Assembly: GCF_030209835.1 (NCBI RefSeq)
Contig: NZ_JARVRF010000056.1
Location: 1 to 47,125, forward strand
Source of the DNA: Arthrobacter sp. efr-133-R2A-120
GTDB lineage: Bacteria > Actinomycetota > Actinomycetes > Actinomycetales > Micrococcaceae
Direction of reading: 5' to 3'
DNA: 47,125 nucleotides
Position numbers and translations under genes: made by a program. The first letter of the stretch is position 1, and each line of letters opens with the position of its first letter. Positions 1 through 8,575 of the stretch are shown here, piece by piece. The notes under the pieces were generated by a model. It searched no databases and had not been told where the DNA came from. It saw only the letters and a program-made list of their open reading frames with translations.

Positions 1-2
1 CC

Positions 3-65
3 TTCCCCACCAACAGCTACAACAACACCAACTACTGGGTCGACGCCGTCTTCACAGCACCGTAG
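3..65 (+). CDS. C-terminal end of a DUF4082-type surface protein (partial)
   Basis: Only the last 20 codons before a TAG stop lie in the window. They encode FPTNSYNNTNYWVDAVFTAP. The pattern S-Y-x-x-(T/S)-N-Y-W-V-D-x-V-F-T is the usual end of DUF4082 domains, which close large secreted, cell-wall-associated proteins that often neighbour actinobacterial polysaccharide loci. The rest of the protein lies upstream of the window, so length and domain composition cannot be judged. The same-strand glycosyltransferase begins 37 bases further on. Confidence 0.6.
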   Translation, partial: FPTNSYNNTNYWVDAVFTAP

Positions 66-102
66 CCGGAACCCGTAAGCCGGTAAGAAGGGATAACTCC
101 GC

Positions 103-2958
103 GTGAAAACAGCTCAAGGCCTCAAAATGATGGCCGCCAAGCTCTTGATTCCGCCAGCCACCGGAGCCCGGGCCGTGGCCGGCACCATGCCGGCGCTTCA
201 CGGCCTTACGGATCACGTTGTTGCTGAACCTCGTGTTTCCCGGACCCGCATTCGTGAACACACCGTTCCAGAACGCCACGCGGGCAACTCCGCAAACGCG
301 CCATCGGGACGGGTACTCCTTGGCGGCGCCGTGGTCGACCTTCTGGGCTTCCCGGAGGCTATCGGCTTGATTTCCGCGCGGGCGACTTCGAGGGAGTTGC
401 CGCCCCTGGCTATTGCCTCGGCCAACCTGGACCACATCAACCACTTCGGCGTCGGGAGCAGATGGGCTTCCGTTCTAGGAAACGGTCGCTCATGGGTGGA
501 CGGTTCCCCGGTTGTCGATTGGCTCACGCTGCTCGATGGCGCCCCCTTGGTGTCCGAAGCGCAGCGACTGACCGGGCGCAGTTGGCCGCGACTGGCCGGT
601 AGCGACCTGATCGGGCCGCTCCTGGATGCTGCCACAGACCTTCAGCTCCGGGTCGGCTTCCTGGGCGGTGCGGAGTCCGCGCACGAATCACTCAAGTCGA
701 GGTTCTCCCGCGAACGGCCGGGCCTTGTGGTGGCAGGCTTCTGGTCCCCGGGGCGCGACGAGCTCACAGATCCCGCGGCTTCAACCTGCCTGGCGGCAGC
801 CATCGCCGCGGCCAAGGTGGACATCCTCGTCGTCGGACTCGGAAAACCAAGGCAAGAGCTGTGGATTGCCGAATACGGGGCGCTCACGGAAGCCCGGGTC
901 CTGTTGGCCTTCGGCGCTGTGGTGGACTTCCTGGCCGGCCGCATCCAGCGGGCCCCCGAATGGGTGAGCTCCCACGGCCTCGAATGGGCCTGGCGGCTCG
1001 CGCTGGAACCACGACGACTGGCCCGCCGCTACCTGCTCGACGGCCCCGCGGCCTACGCGTCGCTCCGGTCGAAAAGTTCCGGCCTGGAGGAAGTGCCCGG
1101 GGACGCATCGAGCGGTCCGGGCGATGGACCCGCGCCGGCCACTCCCGCCCCGCCCCCCGCAGGCAACCGGACCTTTGCGATCGCCGGGCAAGCCGCGGAT
1201 GTCGCCGTCCTGGTAGTCACCTACAACAACGCCGACGACGTCGGACCCCTGATCGAAAGCCTGCGATCCGAGGCGGCCGAGCAGTGGCTCCGGGTGATCG
1301 TCGCGGACAACGGCTCCTCGGACGGTACGCTGGACGCGCTCTCCAGGTACGACGACGTCATATCGTTCGCCACCGGCGGCAACCTGGGCTACTCCGGCGG
1401 CATCAACGCCGCGCAACAGTTCTGCGGCGACGTCCAGTACTTGCTGGTGGCCAATCCGGATCTGGTCATCGAACGCGGCTCCGTCGCCGCGATGATCCGG
1501 CGGCAACGCCTCTCCGGGGCCGGGATCGTGGTTCCCGCTCTTCTGGACGAAGACGGCTCAACATATCCGTCCCTGCGCAGGGAACCAACCCTTCCGCGCG
1601 CCTGGGCGGACGCCGCGCTGGGCTGTCGGCTACCAGGCCGGCCTGCCTGGCTCTCGGAAATCGACTATGACCAAGTCAGCTACGAGCATGCGCACCCAGT
1701 GGAATGGGCCACGGGCGCGGCGTTGCTGATCGACGCAGGCCTCGCGACCGAACTCGGGCCCTGGGATGAGCGGTTCTTCCTCTACCTCGAAGAGACCGAC
1801 TTCTTCCGGCGGGCCCGGGAGGCAGGGACGGACGCATGGTTTGAACCCGCCGCTAAAATGCGGCATCGCAGGGGCGGCTCCGGCAGTTCGGCGGCGCTCA
1901 CCGCCTTGATGGCGGTGAACCGGACCCGCTACGCGGAAAAACACCACCCGCCGGCAACCGCTGCCGCATTCCGCGGTGCGGCGGTGCTCTCCGAGGCACT
2001 ACGGGCATACCAGCGCGACCACCGGCCGGCGCTTCGAGCCCTCCTGAACAAACGCAGCTGGGAGCAACTGCCCCATGCCGTGCCCGCTCCACAAGCAAAC
2101 CACGACGACGGCGGTCGCCTCAGGGACTTCCCCGCCGGCTCGATCATCATCCCGGCGCATAACGAAGCGGCGGTCATTGCCCGCACGCTCACCAGCCTGA
2201 AGCCGCTCGCGGCCACTGGCGCCGTGGAGATCTTCCTGGTGTGCAACGGCTGCACTGACAACACCGCCGAAATAGCCGGCCGGTTCAGCGGTGTCCAGGT
2301 AGTTGAGGTCGACGAACCATCGAAAACCATCGCCATGGACACCGGCGATGCGTTGGCCACGGCCTGGCCACGGCTCTATCTCGACGCGGACGTGGAGATC
2401 GACCCCGTGGCCATCGAGCAGCTTTTCAGGCGCCTTGGGCAAGGCGACCTCCTGGCGGCACGGCCGGCGTCGCAATACGACACCGGCGGTGCCACCGGCC
2501 TCGTTCAGGCCTTCTATCGTGCACGGGGCCGTATGGCGTCAACCAGGAGCGGCCTATGGGGCGCGGGGGCCTTTGCCCTGACCCGCGAGGCCCGCGCCCG
2601 GTTTGGCAAGTTTCCGCCGGTACAGGCCGATGATGTGTTCGTTGACCGGCACTTTGGCGCCAACGAAAAGGAAATTGTCACCTGCCGTCCCATCAAGGTC
2701 CACACCCCTAAGGACGCCCGCGCCCTCGTCACGGTCCTGCGACGGAACTACCGGAGCAACGTGCATCTGCTCAATTTCCAGCCGGCCGAGGGCGGTGGCG
2801 GCACGAGCCAAAGCCTCCGGGAACTCCTGGGTTCGGTTCGCGGTCCCCTCACGGCCTTCGACGCCGCAGTCTACGCGGGCTTTGCCGTCGCCGCCCGGCT
2901 TCGGAAGGGGCCCGCAACCGCGACTACATGGGAACGGGACGAGAGCAGCCGGCGCTAA
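103..2958 (+). CDS. Three-domain glycosyltransferase: WecG/TagA/CpsF + GT2 + GT2
   Basis: A 951-residue protein with three catalytic units. Residues about 70-325 are a WecG/TagA/CpsF (GT26) domain, shown by GLGKPRQELWI near residue 243 and by GAVVDFLAGRIQRAPEWV. A Pro/Gly-rich linker (about 330-360) follows. Residues about 365-650 are a rhamnosyltransferase-like GT2 domain with VVTYNNADD, VADNGSSDGT, VANPDLV and ERFFLYLEETDFFRRAREAG. Residues about 678-940 are a second GT2 domain with IIIPAHNEAAVIARTL, a DAD motif near residue 761, and QADDVFVDRHF. No signal peptide or clear membrane segment is seen, so it should act on lipid-linked glycan at the cytoplasmic face. The GTG start is preceded by AAGAAGGG at 10 bases. 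Such enzymes normally occur as separate polypeptides; here one chain could add several sugars in succession. Acceptor and sugar specificities are unknown. Confidence 0.85.
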   Translation: MKTAQGLKMMAAKLLIPPATGARAVAGTMPALHGLTDHVVAEPRVSRTRIREHTVPERHAGNSANAPSGRVLLGGAVVDLLGFPEAIGLISARATSRELPPLAIASANLDHINHFGVGSRWASVLGNGRSWVDGSPVVDWLTLLDGAPLVSEAQRLTGRSWPRLAGSDLIGPLLDAATDLQLRVGFLGGAESAHESLKSRFSRERPGLVVAGFWSPGRDELTDPAASTCLAAAIAAAKVDILVVGLGKPRQELWIAEYGALTEARVLLAFGAVVDFLAGRIQRAPEWVSSHGLEWAWRLALEPRRLARRYLLDGPAAYASLRSKSSGLEEVPGDASSGPGDGPAPATPAPPPAGNRTFAIAGQAADVAVLVVTYNNADDVGPLIESLRSEAAEQWLRVIVADNGSSDGTLDALSRYDDVISFATGGNLGYSGGINAAQQFCGDVQYLLVANPDLVIERGSVAAMIRRQRLSGAGIVVPALLDEDGSTYPSLRREPTLPRAWADAALGCRLPGRPAWLSEIDYDQVSYEHAHPVEWATGAALLIDAGLATELGPWDERFFLYLEETDFFRRAREAGTDAWFEPAAKMRHRRGGSGSSAALTALMAVNRTRYAEKHHPPATAAAFRGAAVLSEALRAYQRDHRPALRALLNKRSWEQLPHAVPAPQANHDDGGRLRDFPAGSIIIPAHNEAAVIARTLTSLKPLAATGAVEIFLVCNGCTDNTAEIAGRFSGVQVVEVDEPSKTIAMDTGDALATAWPRLYLDADVEIDPVAIEQLFRRLGQGDLLAARPASQYDTGGATGLVQAFYRARGRMASTRSGLWGAGAFALTREARARFGKFPPVQADDVFVDRHFGANEKEIVTCRPIKVHTPKDARALVTVLRRNYRSNVHLLNFQPAEGGGGTSQSLRELLGSVRGPLTAFDAAVYAGFAVAARLRKGPATATTWERDESSRR

Positions 2959-3000
2959 GCCAGTTGGGCCAACACAGCACCGCGTGCCTTTCGCACCGCT

Positions 3001-3042
3001 AGTCGGCGCCCGCTATTACGCCGCCAGTCGGCGCCGGCTATT
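3001..3042. repeat. 17-bp direct repeat duplicating a gene end
   Basis: AGTCGGCGCCCGCTATT (3001-3017) recurs at 3026-3042 with one mismatch, 25 bp apart. The second copy contains the stop codon (TAG on the minus strand, 3040-3038) of the secreted protein gene; the first copy carries the same TAG downstream of it. This looks like a small tandem duplication across the gene end. Confidence 0.6.
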
Positions 3043-4348
3043 TGCCGGAGACCCCGCATGCGTTGCCGCCTTCCACCCGGTAAATATGTACCGCGTTGCC
3101 GTCGGCAAAAGTGTCGGTGAAAGAGCCGTTGGCCATGGCCAGGGAGCGGTTTTCGCCGAGTACCGTTACGCTGGTTCCGCCGCCGCATTTGAGGTTCAAG
3201 GCGACAGATTGCGCTCCTGTCTGGGTGGACCCGGCAATGATGTAGAAACTGCCGTTGTAGGCCTTTACTGAGGTATCGATGTTGCCCCCCGCGGTTGCCA
3301 CGCCATCCACGAACGGCGAATTAAGCACCGGGGCCAACTCCGCGATCTGCTGGTTGACGGCTGTCACCGTCGCTCGGATCGCGGCGCCGCATGCATCCCG
3401 CAAGACGTGTTGAGAGATACAACTCCCACCAAAACTGTGGTTGAAATACGTGATCCCGCGTGCACCATGGATGATGCTGCTCCACACTGCGGCCCTGATT
3501 TCCGGTGCCGTGATGGTTGGAGCACTGGCTTCCGTGAAGGGGTGTCCCAACTCAACGAAGGCCCAGACAGGTACGTTTCCCTTTGGGCTGACGAAGGCAC
3601 GGGTGCGTTCCACGGTCCAGCCGTAATTTGAGGCTTTGCGGCACTCGGAGTCGGTCAAAGCACGGGGTGTCGCCAGCATCACCCCGCCTTCAGTCGGAGC
3701 ACAGATGTTGGGATCGGTGAACCAGTAATTGTCGGCAGAAACCACCTGCTGGTAGGTATTGACGAATTGCCCGGCTTCAGTGGCCGACTCCCAGAACGTC
3801 ACGCCTTTGCCGTAATTCGCGTAGATCATGGTGTTGGCCGGGGCTTTGTTGAGCAGGGTTCCCTGCACCGTGAATCCGCATTTGCTTTCGGCGGGAGCGC
3901 AAACCGTCCCGGCACCGGGGTAATTTCCGGTCCAGCTGGCAGAGCCGGGCCCGGCCCACATATCCGACTCGTCCGAGAGCAAGAACCCGGAGGCAAGCGG
4001 CGATGTCCGGGACGGGATCGCATAGGACCCGGCGTCCCTGATGTACTGAACATTCGAGTCGGCGGTCAACTCGACGTACAAATTAATGCCCGCTGCCCTG
4101 TCCAAGGGAACATCGGTAGGATCGAGGACGCTTTCGAACCAAATGCCCACGGGAAAGTAGTTTGGCGTGGCCGGCAGGGCGTTGGGAAACTTTCCGTAGT
4201 ACTGCGGGCCCCCGTCAACCGCGCGGACGGTCACTCCGGCCGGCAGCGGCACAACGGTCGGCACAGTGGAGCTCGCCACCGAGGCTGAGAGGGCCAGGAA
4301 AGCAGCCAACAGGACACTCGTTCGGGCGGAAATGTTGGGCTTCGTCAT
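3038..4348 (-). CDS. Secreted protein resembling a glycoside hydrolase
   Basis: About 436 residues. The N-terminus is an evident Sec signal peptide: a short basic stretch, a hydrophobic core (VLLAAFLALSASVA) and a likely cleavage after ASS. The mature part has the order of a TIM-barrel glycosidase: YFPVGIWFESV near the start, INLYVELTADS, a mid-section FLLSDESDMW, then MIYANYGKGV, VPVWAFVELGHPF, AAVWSSIIHGARGITYFNHSF, and a C-terminal beta-rich part (about 345-436) like the accessory domain of such enzymes. Three cysteine pairs suggest disulfides. Start chosen at MTKPN because GGGAG lies 9 bases upstream; an ATG two codons earlier would leave only 3 bases. It sits leftward between two rightward parts of the polysaccharide locus, suggesting trimming or processing of the glycan. 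I cannot name a GH family with confidence. Confidence 0.6.
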   Translation of the reverse strand: MTKPNISARTSVLLAAFLALSASVASSTVPTVVPLPAGVTVRAVDGGPQYYGKFPNALPATPNYFPVGIWFESVLDPTDVPLDRAAGINLYVELTADSNVQYIRDAGSYAIPSRTSPLASGFLLSDESDMWAGPGSASWTGNYPGAGTVCAPAESKCGFTVQGTLLNKAPANTMIYANYGKGVTFWESATEAGQFVNTYQQVVSADNYWFTDPNICAPTEGGVMLATPRALTDSECRKASNYGWTVERTRAFVSPKGNVPVWAFVELGHPFTEASAPTITAPEIRAAVWSSIIHGARGITYFNHSFGGSCISQHVLRDACGAAIRATVTAVNQQIAELAPVLNSPFVDGVATAGGNIDTSVKAYNGSFYIIAGSTQTGAQSVALNLKCGGGTSVTVLGENRSLAMANGSFTDTFADGNAVHIYRVEGGNACGVSGK

Positions 4349-4678
4349 CGCCATCGGCTCCCGTTAATACATCGGAAATTTCACAGGCCACTCTTGCAAG
4401 GAGCCCGAAACGGAGACCATCAGCTACGGAGTTCGTCCCAAAAGATACCACCGATCAAGGTGCTGAAGACACCCTTTCTTGCCGATGGAAGTGACATCGG
4501 GCCGAAGTCGAGTGCTGATCGAACCGAGCACGAGCTTCCGGGTGTGGGGTGAGTAGCGGGCCGTCGCGAATGCGGGTACCAGCCACTCGTGCCTGGCCTT
4601 CTAGCCCGCAAATAGGCTGAGACGAGCATTCATGTAAAGGTTCGATCCCGGTTCTCAGGATGAAGGGAAGCAATCGCC
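4349..4678. other. Divergent intergenic region, no gene seen
   Basis: About 330 bp between the leftward secreted-protein gene and the rightward sugar operon. It must hold promoters for both, but I see no convincing -35/-10 pair. A weak 5-bp inverted repeat GTGCT/AGCAC (4512-4516 and 4527-4531) is the only structure noted. GAAGGGAAG before 4679 is the ribosome binding site of the oxidoreductase. Confidence 0.4.
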
Positions 4679-5746
4679 ATGACAAGCAGGAAGCTGCGAG
4701 TTGCGCTGATCGGGGCAGGCTACTGGGGGCCGAATTTGGCCCGTAATTTCAAAATCAGCGCGGACTGGGATCTTGCGGCCATCTGCGATCTCGATGCCGG
4801 CCGGGCCATGGACGTCGCCGAGCAAGTGGGCAACGTGCCCGTGGTGACGGATCTGGATGAGCTGCTGGCCTGGCCCGATCTTGAAGCCGTCGCCATTGCG
4901 ACACCCGCACGAACCCACCACCGGATTGCCTTGGCGGCAATGCTGGCCGGGAAGCATGTGCTGGTCGAGAAGCCGCTTGCGGATAGTCGTGAAAAAGGTG
5001 AGGAGATGGTGGAACTCGCCCGGCAAAAGGGATTGGTGCTGATGGCAGACCACACGTACTGCTACACGCCGGCTGTTCTGAAGATCCGGGAACTCATCGC
5101 TGACGGGGCGTTGGGCGACATTCTCTTCATCGATTCCGTCCGTATCAACCTTGGCCTGGTCCAGCCTGATGTCGACGTCTTCTGGGATCTCGCTCCGCAC
5201 GACCTCTCGATCCTGGACTTCATCCTTCCGGGAGGACTGCAGCCCGCCCATGTGTCGGCACACGGCGCAGACCCGCTCGGTGCCGGCCGGGCTTGTGTAG
5301 GTCATTTGAGCTTCCCGCTGGCAGCCGGAGGCTTGGCGCACGTCCACGTCAACTGGCTCAGCCCAACCAAGATCCGCCAGATGGTGATTGGCGGATCGAA
5401 GCGGACCCTGGTCTGGGATGACCTGAATCCACAGCAGCGGCTGAGCCTCTACGACCGGGGCGTCAATCTCCAGCATCAACCCTCCGACGGAGCCAACCGG
5501 ACGGCCGCTACCATCTCGTATCGTCTGGGAGACACCTGGTCCCCTGCTTTGCCGGAACATGAACCGCTCGGGCAAATGGTCAGCGAGTACGCGGCCAGCA
5601 TCCGCGAAGGGCGGCTCTCGCGCACCGACGGATCGGCCGGCTTGCGCGTCCTGTCGGTCCTCGAGGCCGCTTCGCGGAGCCTGGCCGAGGATGGCCGCAC
5701 CGCCCTGGTTGACGGTGCCGAACTGCAGCTTGAGGAGACGGCGTGA
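4679..5746 (+). CDS. Gfo/Idh/MocA-family sugar dehydrogenase
   Basis: 355 residues, normal length for the family. The N-terminal Rossmann fold has GAGYWG at residues 12-17, the acidic loop ICDLD, and the family motif EKPL with K98, the conserved lysine of these NAD(P)-dependent sugar oxidoreductases. The C-terminal alpha/beta domain has the WDLAPHDLSI signature holding the conserved Asp/His pair. These enzymes oxidise or reduce a hydroxyl of a sugar, often a nucleotide sugar (compare WbpB, which oxidises C3 of UDP-GlcNAcA). First gene of a rightward operon; its stop overlaps the GTG of the next gene by 4 bp. In this setting it most likely makes the 3-keto sugar used by a downstream aminotransferase. 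That substrate assignment is inference; the family is secure. Confidence 0.87.
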   Translation: MTSRKLRVALIGAGYWGPNLARNFKISADWDLAAICDLDAGRAMDVAEQVGNVPVVTDLDELLAWPDLEAVAIATPARTHHRIALAAMLAGKHVLVEKPLADSREKGEEMVELARQKGLVLMADHTYCYTPAVLKIRELIADGALGDILFIDSVRINLGLVQPDVDVFWDLAPHDLSILDFILPGGLQPAHVSAHGADPLGAGRACVGHLSFPLAAGGLAHVHVNWLSPTKIRQMVIGGSKRTLVWDDLNPQQRLSLYDRGVNLQHQPSDGANRTAATISYRLGDTWSPALPEHEPLGQMVSEYAASIREGRLSRTDGSAGLRVLSVLEAASRSLAEDGRTALVDGAELQLEETA

Positions 5747-6741
5747 GCAATTTGGCCGGAGCACAGATTCTCGTCACGGGCGGTGCCGGGACCATTGGCT
5801 CCACCATAGTGGACCAACTCCTCGACGCCGGCGCGGCCCGCATCGACGTACTGGACAATCTGGTGCGCGGGCGCCGGGACAACCTGAGCGATGCGCTGCT
5901 CAGCGGCCGCGTCACTTTGGTGGAGGGCGATTTGCGCGACCGGGACCTCGTCCACGATTTGACCAGGGGCAAGGACGTCGTCTTCCACCAGGCCGCCATC
6001 AGGATCACCCAGTGCGCGGAAGAGCCCCGGCTGGCCCTGGACGTCCTGGTCAACGGGACGTTCAACGTTCTCGAAGCCGCCGTCGCTCAAAAGGTCGACA
6101 AGGTGATTGCCGCCTCCAGCGCCTCTGTCTACGGCTTGGCGGAAACCTTCCCCACCAATGAGCGGCATCACCACCACAACAACGACACCTTCTACGGGGC
6201 CGCCAAATCCTTCAACGAGGGCATGTTGCGCAGCTTCCGCGCCATGGACGGACTGGACTACGTGATACTGCGCTACTTCAACGTCTACGGTCCGCGAATG
6301 GATGTCCACGGGCTCTACACCGAAGTCCTGGTGCGATGGATGGAGCGAATTGCTGACGGCCGACCACCGCTGATTTTCGGGGACGGCCGACAGACGATGG
6401 ACTTTGTCTTTACCGGCGACATCGCGCGGGCCAATCTGCTCGCGGCCGCCAGCGAACTGAGGGAAGGGGTCTACAACGTCGCCAGCGGAACGGAGACAAG
6501 CCTTTTGCAACTCGCACAGTCCCTGTTGCGCGCCATGGACTCCGAGCTTGCCGTGGAACATGGACCGGAACGGGCGGTCAACGGTGTGAGCCGCAGGCTG
6601 GCCGATATTTCCGCGGCCCACTCGGACTTGGGCTTTGCGGCCGAAGTCTCCCTCGACGATGGGCTTCGGCAGTTGGTGCACTGGTGGCAACCCCTTCGAG
6701 CGGAAATCGCCGCCACGCGAACCGCCGGGGTATCCTCATGA
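5743..6741 (+). CDS. NAD-dependent nucleotide-sugar epimerase/dehydratase
   Basis: 332-residue extended short-chain dehydrogenase. The N-terminal LVTGGAGTIG (G13, G16, G19) binds NAD. The active-site region has SSASVYG and YGAAK (Y151, K155). RYFNVYGPRMD and FGDGRQTMDFVFTGDIARA match the UDP-glucose 4-epimerase/dTDP-glucose dehydratase superfamily, and the C-terminal half carries the substrate-binding part. It starts at a GTG that overlaps the previous stop (GTGA) and ends with an ATGA overlap with the next gene, so translation of the three is coupled. Expected role: epimerisation or dehydration of a UDP- or dTDP-sugar in the route to an amino sugar of the surface polysaccharide. The precise reaction cannot be read from sequence. 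Confidence 0.85.
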   Translation: MSNLAGAQILVTGGAGTIGSTIVDQLLDAGAARIDVLDNLVRGRRDNLSDALLSGRVTLVEGDLRDRDLVHDLTRGKDVVFHQAAIRITQCAEEPRLALDVLVNGTFNVLEAAVAQKVDKVIAASSASVYGLAETFPTNERHHHHNNDTFYGAAKSFNEGMLRSFRAMDGLDYVILRYFNVYGPRMDVHGLYTEVLVRWMERIADGRPPLIFGDGRQTMDFVFTGDIARANLLAAASELREGVYNVASGTETSLLQLAQSLLRAMDSELAVEHGPERAVNGVSRRLADISAAHSDLGFAAEVSLDDGLRQLVHWWQPLRAEIAATRTAGVSS

Positions 6742-7883
6742 CCCGCATCAATGTCATGCAGCCGTGGTTCGGGGCAGAGGAAGTGGCCGCCGTCAGCGCA
6801 ACGATCGAATCCGGCTGGGTCGCGCAAGGTCCTCGGGTCGCCGAATTCGAATCGGCCTTCGCCCGCAGCCAACATGCTCCTTTCGCGGTCGCCACCTCGA
6901 ATTGCACGACGGCGTTGCATCTGGCCTTGGTAGTTGCCTCCATCGGCCCGGGCGACGACGTCGTCGTTCCGTCGTTCTCCTTCATCGCCACAGCGAATGC
7001 GGCCACCTATGTAGGCGCGCGGCCGGTCTTTGCCGACGTGGACCTGGCCACCGGAAACCTCACAGCCGAAACGGTGCGCGCCGCGTTGACGGACCGTACC
7101 AGGGCTGTCATTGCCGTGGACCAGGGCGGAGTCCCGGTTGATCTGGATTCCATCCGTCGGCTGTGCGACCCGCTCGGGATTGTCGTCATCGAGGATGCTG
7201 CTTGCGGCGCAGGATCGCGCTATCGGGGCCGGCCGGTGGGAGCGGGCGCTGACGTGACCGCGTGGTCCTTCCACCCCCGGAAAATCCTCACAACCGGCGA
7301 GGGGGGCATGTTGACCACGCCGCACCAGGACTGGGCCGATCGTGCCCGCCGGCTGCGCGAGCACTCTATGAGCGTCTCCGCGAGCGCCCGGCACGCCTCC
7401 GTGCTGGCACCCGCAGAGGAGTATGGGGAGCCCGGTTTCAACTACCGCATGACTGACCTGCAGGCCGCCGTCGGCTTGGTTCAGCTGGACAAGTTGCCGC
7501 AGATAGTCCGCAGACGCCGGGATATTGCCTCCGAGTACAGCAAGCAATTTGCGGATGTCGAGGGAATGCGCGTGGTACGGGACCCGGCCTGGGGTACCAG
7601 CAATTTCCAGTCCTTCTGGTTGGAGGTCCTCCCCGGATCCGCCACCGACCGTGAAGGCGTGCTCGAACATCTGGCCCGGGATGAAATATCGGCTCGTCGG
7701 GGAATCATGGCGGCCCATCGCCAGCCCGCGTATCGCGGACGGGACACAGGAGAGGCTCTGCTCCTGGTCACCGAACGCCTCACGGACAATACGCTCATCC
7801 TTCCGGTTTTCCATCAGATGACCGAGTCTGAACAGGCAAGGGTCATACACTCCGTGCGCGCCGCGGTGACCGGGGGACGGTGA
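6738..7883 (+). CDS. DegT/DnrJ/EryC1/StrS-family sugar aminotransferase (first copy)
   Basis: 381-residue PLP enzyme of the sugar aminotransferase family. The PLP lysine is K182 in SFHPRKILTTGEGG; IEDAACGAGS supplies the aspartate facing the pyridine nitrogen. The N-terminus MTRINVMQPWFGAEEV and GWVAQGPRVAEFE are typical. The start is the ATG at 6738, overlapping the upstream TGA by 4 bp; the reading frame stays open further upstream inside the preceding gene, but that extension is not expected to be translated. Reaction: transamination from glutamate to a keto-nucleotide sugar. With a second paralogue and an acyltransferase nearby, it probably introduces one of two amino groups of a diamino sugar. 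Confidence 0.87.
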   Translation: MTRINVMQPWFGAEEVAAVSATIESGWVAQGPRVAEFESAFARSQHAPFAVATSNCTTALHLALVVASIGPGDDVVVPSFSFIATANAATYVGARPVFADVDLATGNLTAETVRAALTDRTRAVIAVDQGGVPVDLDSIRRLCDPLGIVVIEDAACGAGSRYRGRPVGAGADVTAWSFHPRKILTTGEGGMLTTPHQDWADRARRLREHSMSVSASARHASVLAPAEEYGEPGFNYRMTDLQAAVGLVQLDKLPQIVRRRRDIASEYSKQFADVEGMRVVRDPAWGTSNFQSFWLEVLPGSATDREGVLEHLARDEISARRGIMAAHRQPAYRGRDTGEALLLVTERLTDNTLILPVFHQMTESEQARVIHSVRAAVTGGR

Positions 7884-7886
7884 ACC

Positions 7887-8552
7887 GTGCAGGAGCTGAT
7901 GCTGATCGCTGCCAGTGGATTGGCCCGGGAAGTGCTGGCCGTCATCCGGGGCTCGGATCAGTACCGCGTGGTCGGCTTCCTCGATGACTCCTCCACCATC
8001 CAAGGCAGGCTCGTTGGCGGCGTAACCGTCCTGGGCACCATCGCGGATGCCGCCCTGTACAACTACACCCAGTTCCTGGTCTGTGCCGGCTCTGGAACCG
8101 CGCGGCAGCAGATAGTGCAGCGCCTGGCATATCAGGGCATCACGGGCGAGCGCTTCGCGACGGTCCTGGACCCGGGAGTGCGGGTGCCACCCGGCTGCAC
8201 GGTCGGACGCGGAAGTATCCTGCTGAGCAATGTCGTGCTGACCGCCGATGTCACCGTGGGGAGGCATGTGGTCGCCATGCCGCAGGTAACGCTGACTCAC
8301 GACGACGTCGTGGAGGACTTCGCCACCCTTGCCGCAGGCGTGACCCTGGGCGGCGGTGTGCATATTGGACGTGCCGCCTACCTGGGCATGAACTCCAGCG
8401 TCCGCCAAGGAGTGCGCGTGGGCGAAGAAGCAACCCTGGGAATGGGGGCCGTACTGCTGCAGGACTTCCCTCCCGGTGAGACCTGGGTAGGCGTACCCGC
8501 TGCCCCGATTCGCCTGCCTGTCGATGACAGCCAACAAGAACAACCCGCATAG
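7887..8552 (+). CDS. NeuD/PglD-type sugar O/N-acyltransferase
   Basis: 221 residues with the two-part build of the NeuD/PglD family. An N-terminal Rossmann-like domain (about 1-75: LMLIAASGLAREVLAVI, VVGFLDD, VLGTI) binds the sugar nucleotide. A C-terminal left-handed beta-helix (about 90-205) is made of hexapeptide repeats (VTLTHDDVVEDFATLAAGV, LGGGVHIGRAAYLG). The His in LTHDD matches the usual catalytic histidine. Family members acetylate UDP-4-amino-sugars (PglD) or sialic acid (NeuD). The GTG start lies 3 bases after the previous stop. Flanked by two aminotransferases, it most likely N-acylates an amino sugar made by one of them. Confidence 0.85.
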   Translation: MQELMLIAASGLAREVLAVIRGSDQYRVVGFLDDSSTIQGRLVGGVTVLGTIADAALYNYTQFLVCAGSGTARQQIVQRLAYQGITGERFATVLDPGVRVPPGCTVGRGSILLSNVVLTADVTVGRHVVAMPQVTLTHDDVVEDFATLAAGVTLGGGVHIGRAAYLGMNSSVRQGVRVGEEATLGMGAVLLQDFPPGETWVGVPAAPIRLPVDDSQQEQPA

Positions 8553-8575
8553 ACCTCTGACGGAAGGTACAGCTG

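Noticed and set aside
781..1670. Long open frames on both strands inside the large glycosyltransferase gene
   Set aside because: They are out-of-frame reflections of high-GC codon bias; the 951-codon frame alone has conserved motifs throughout.
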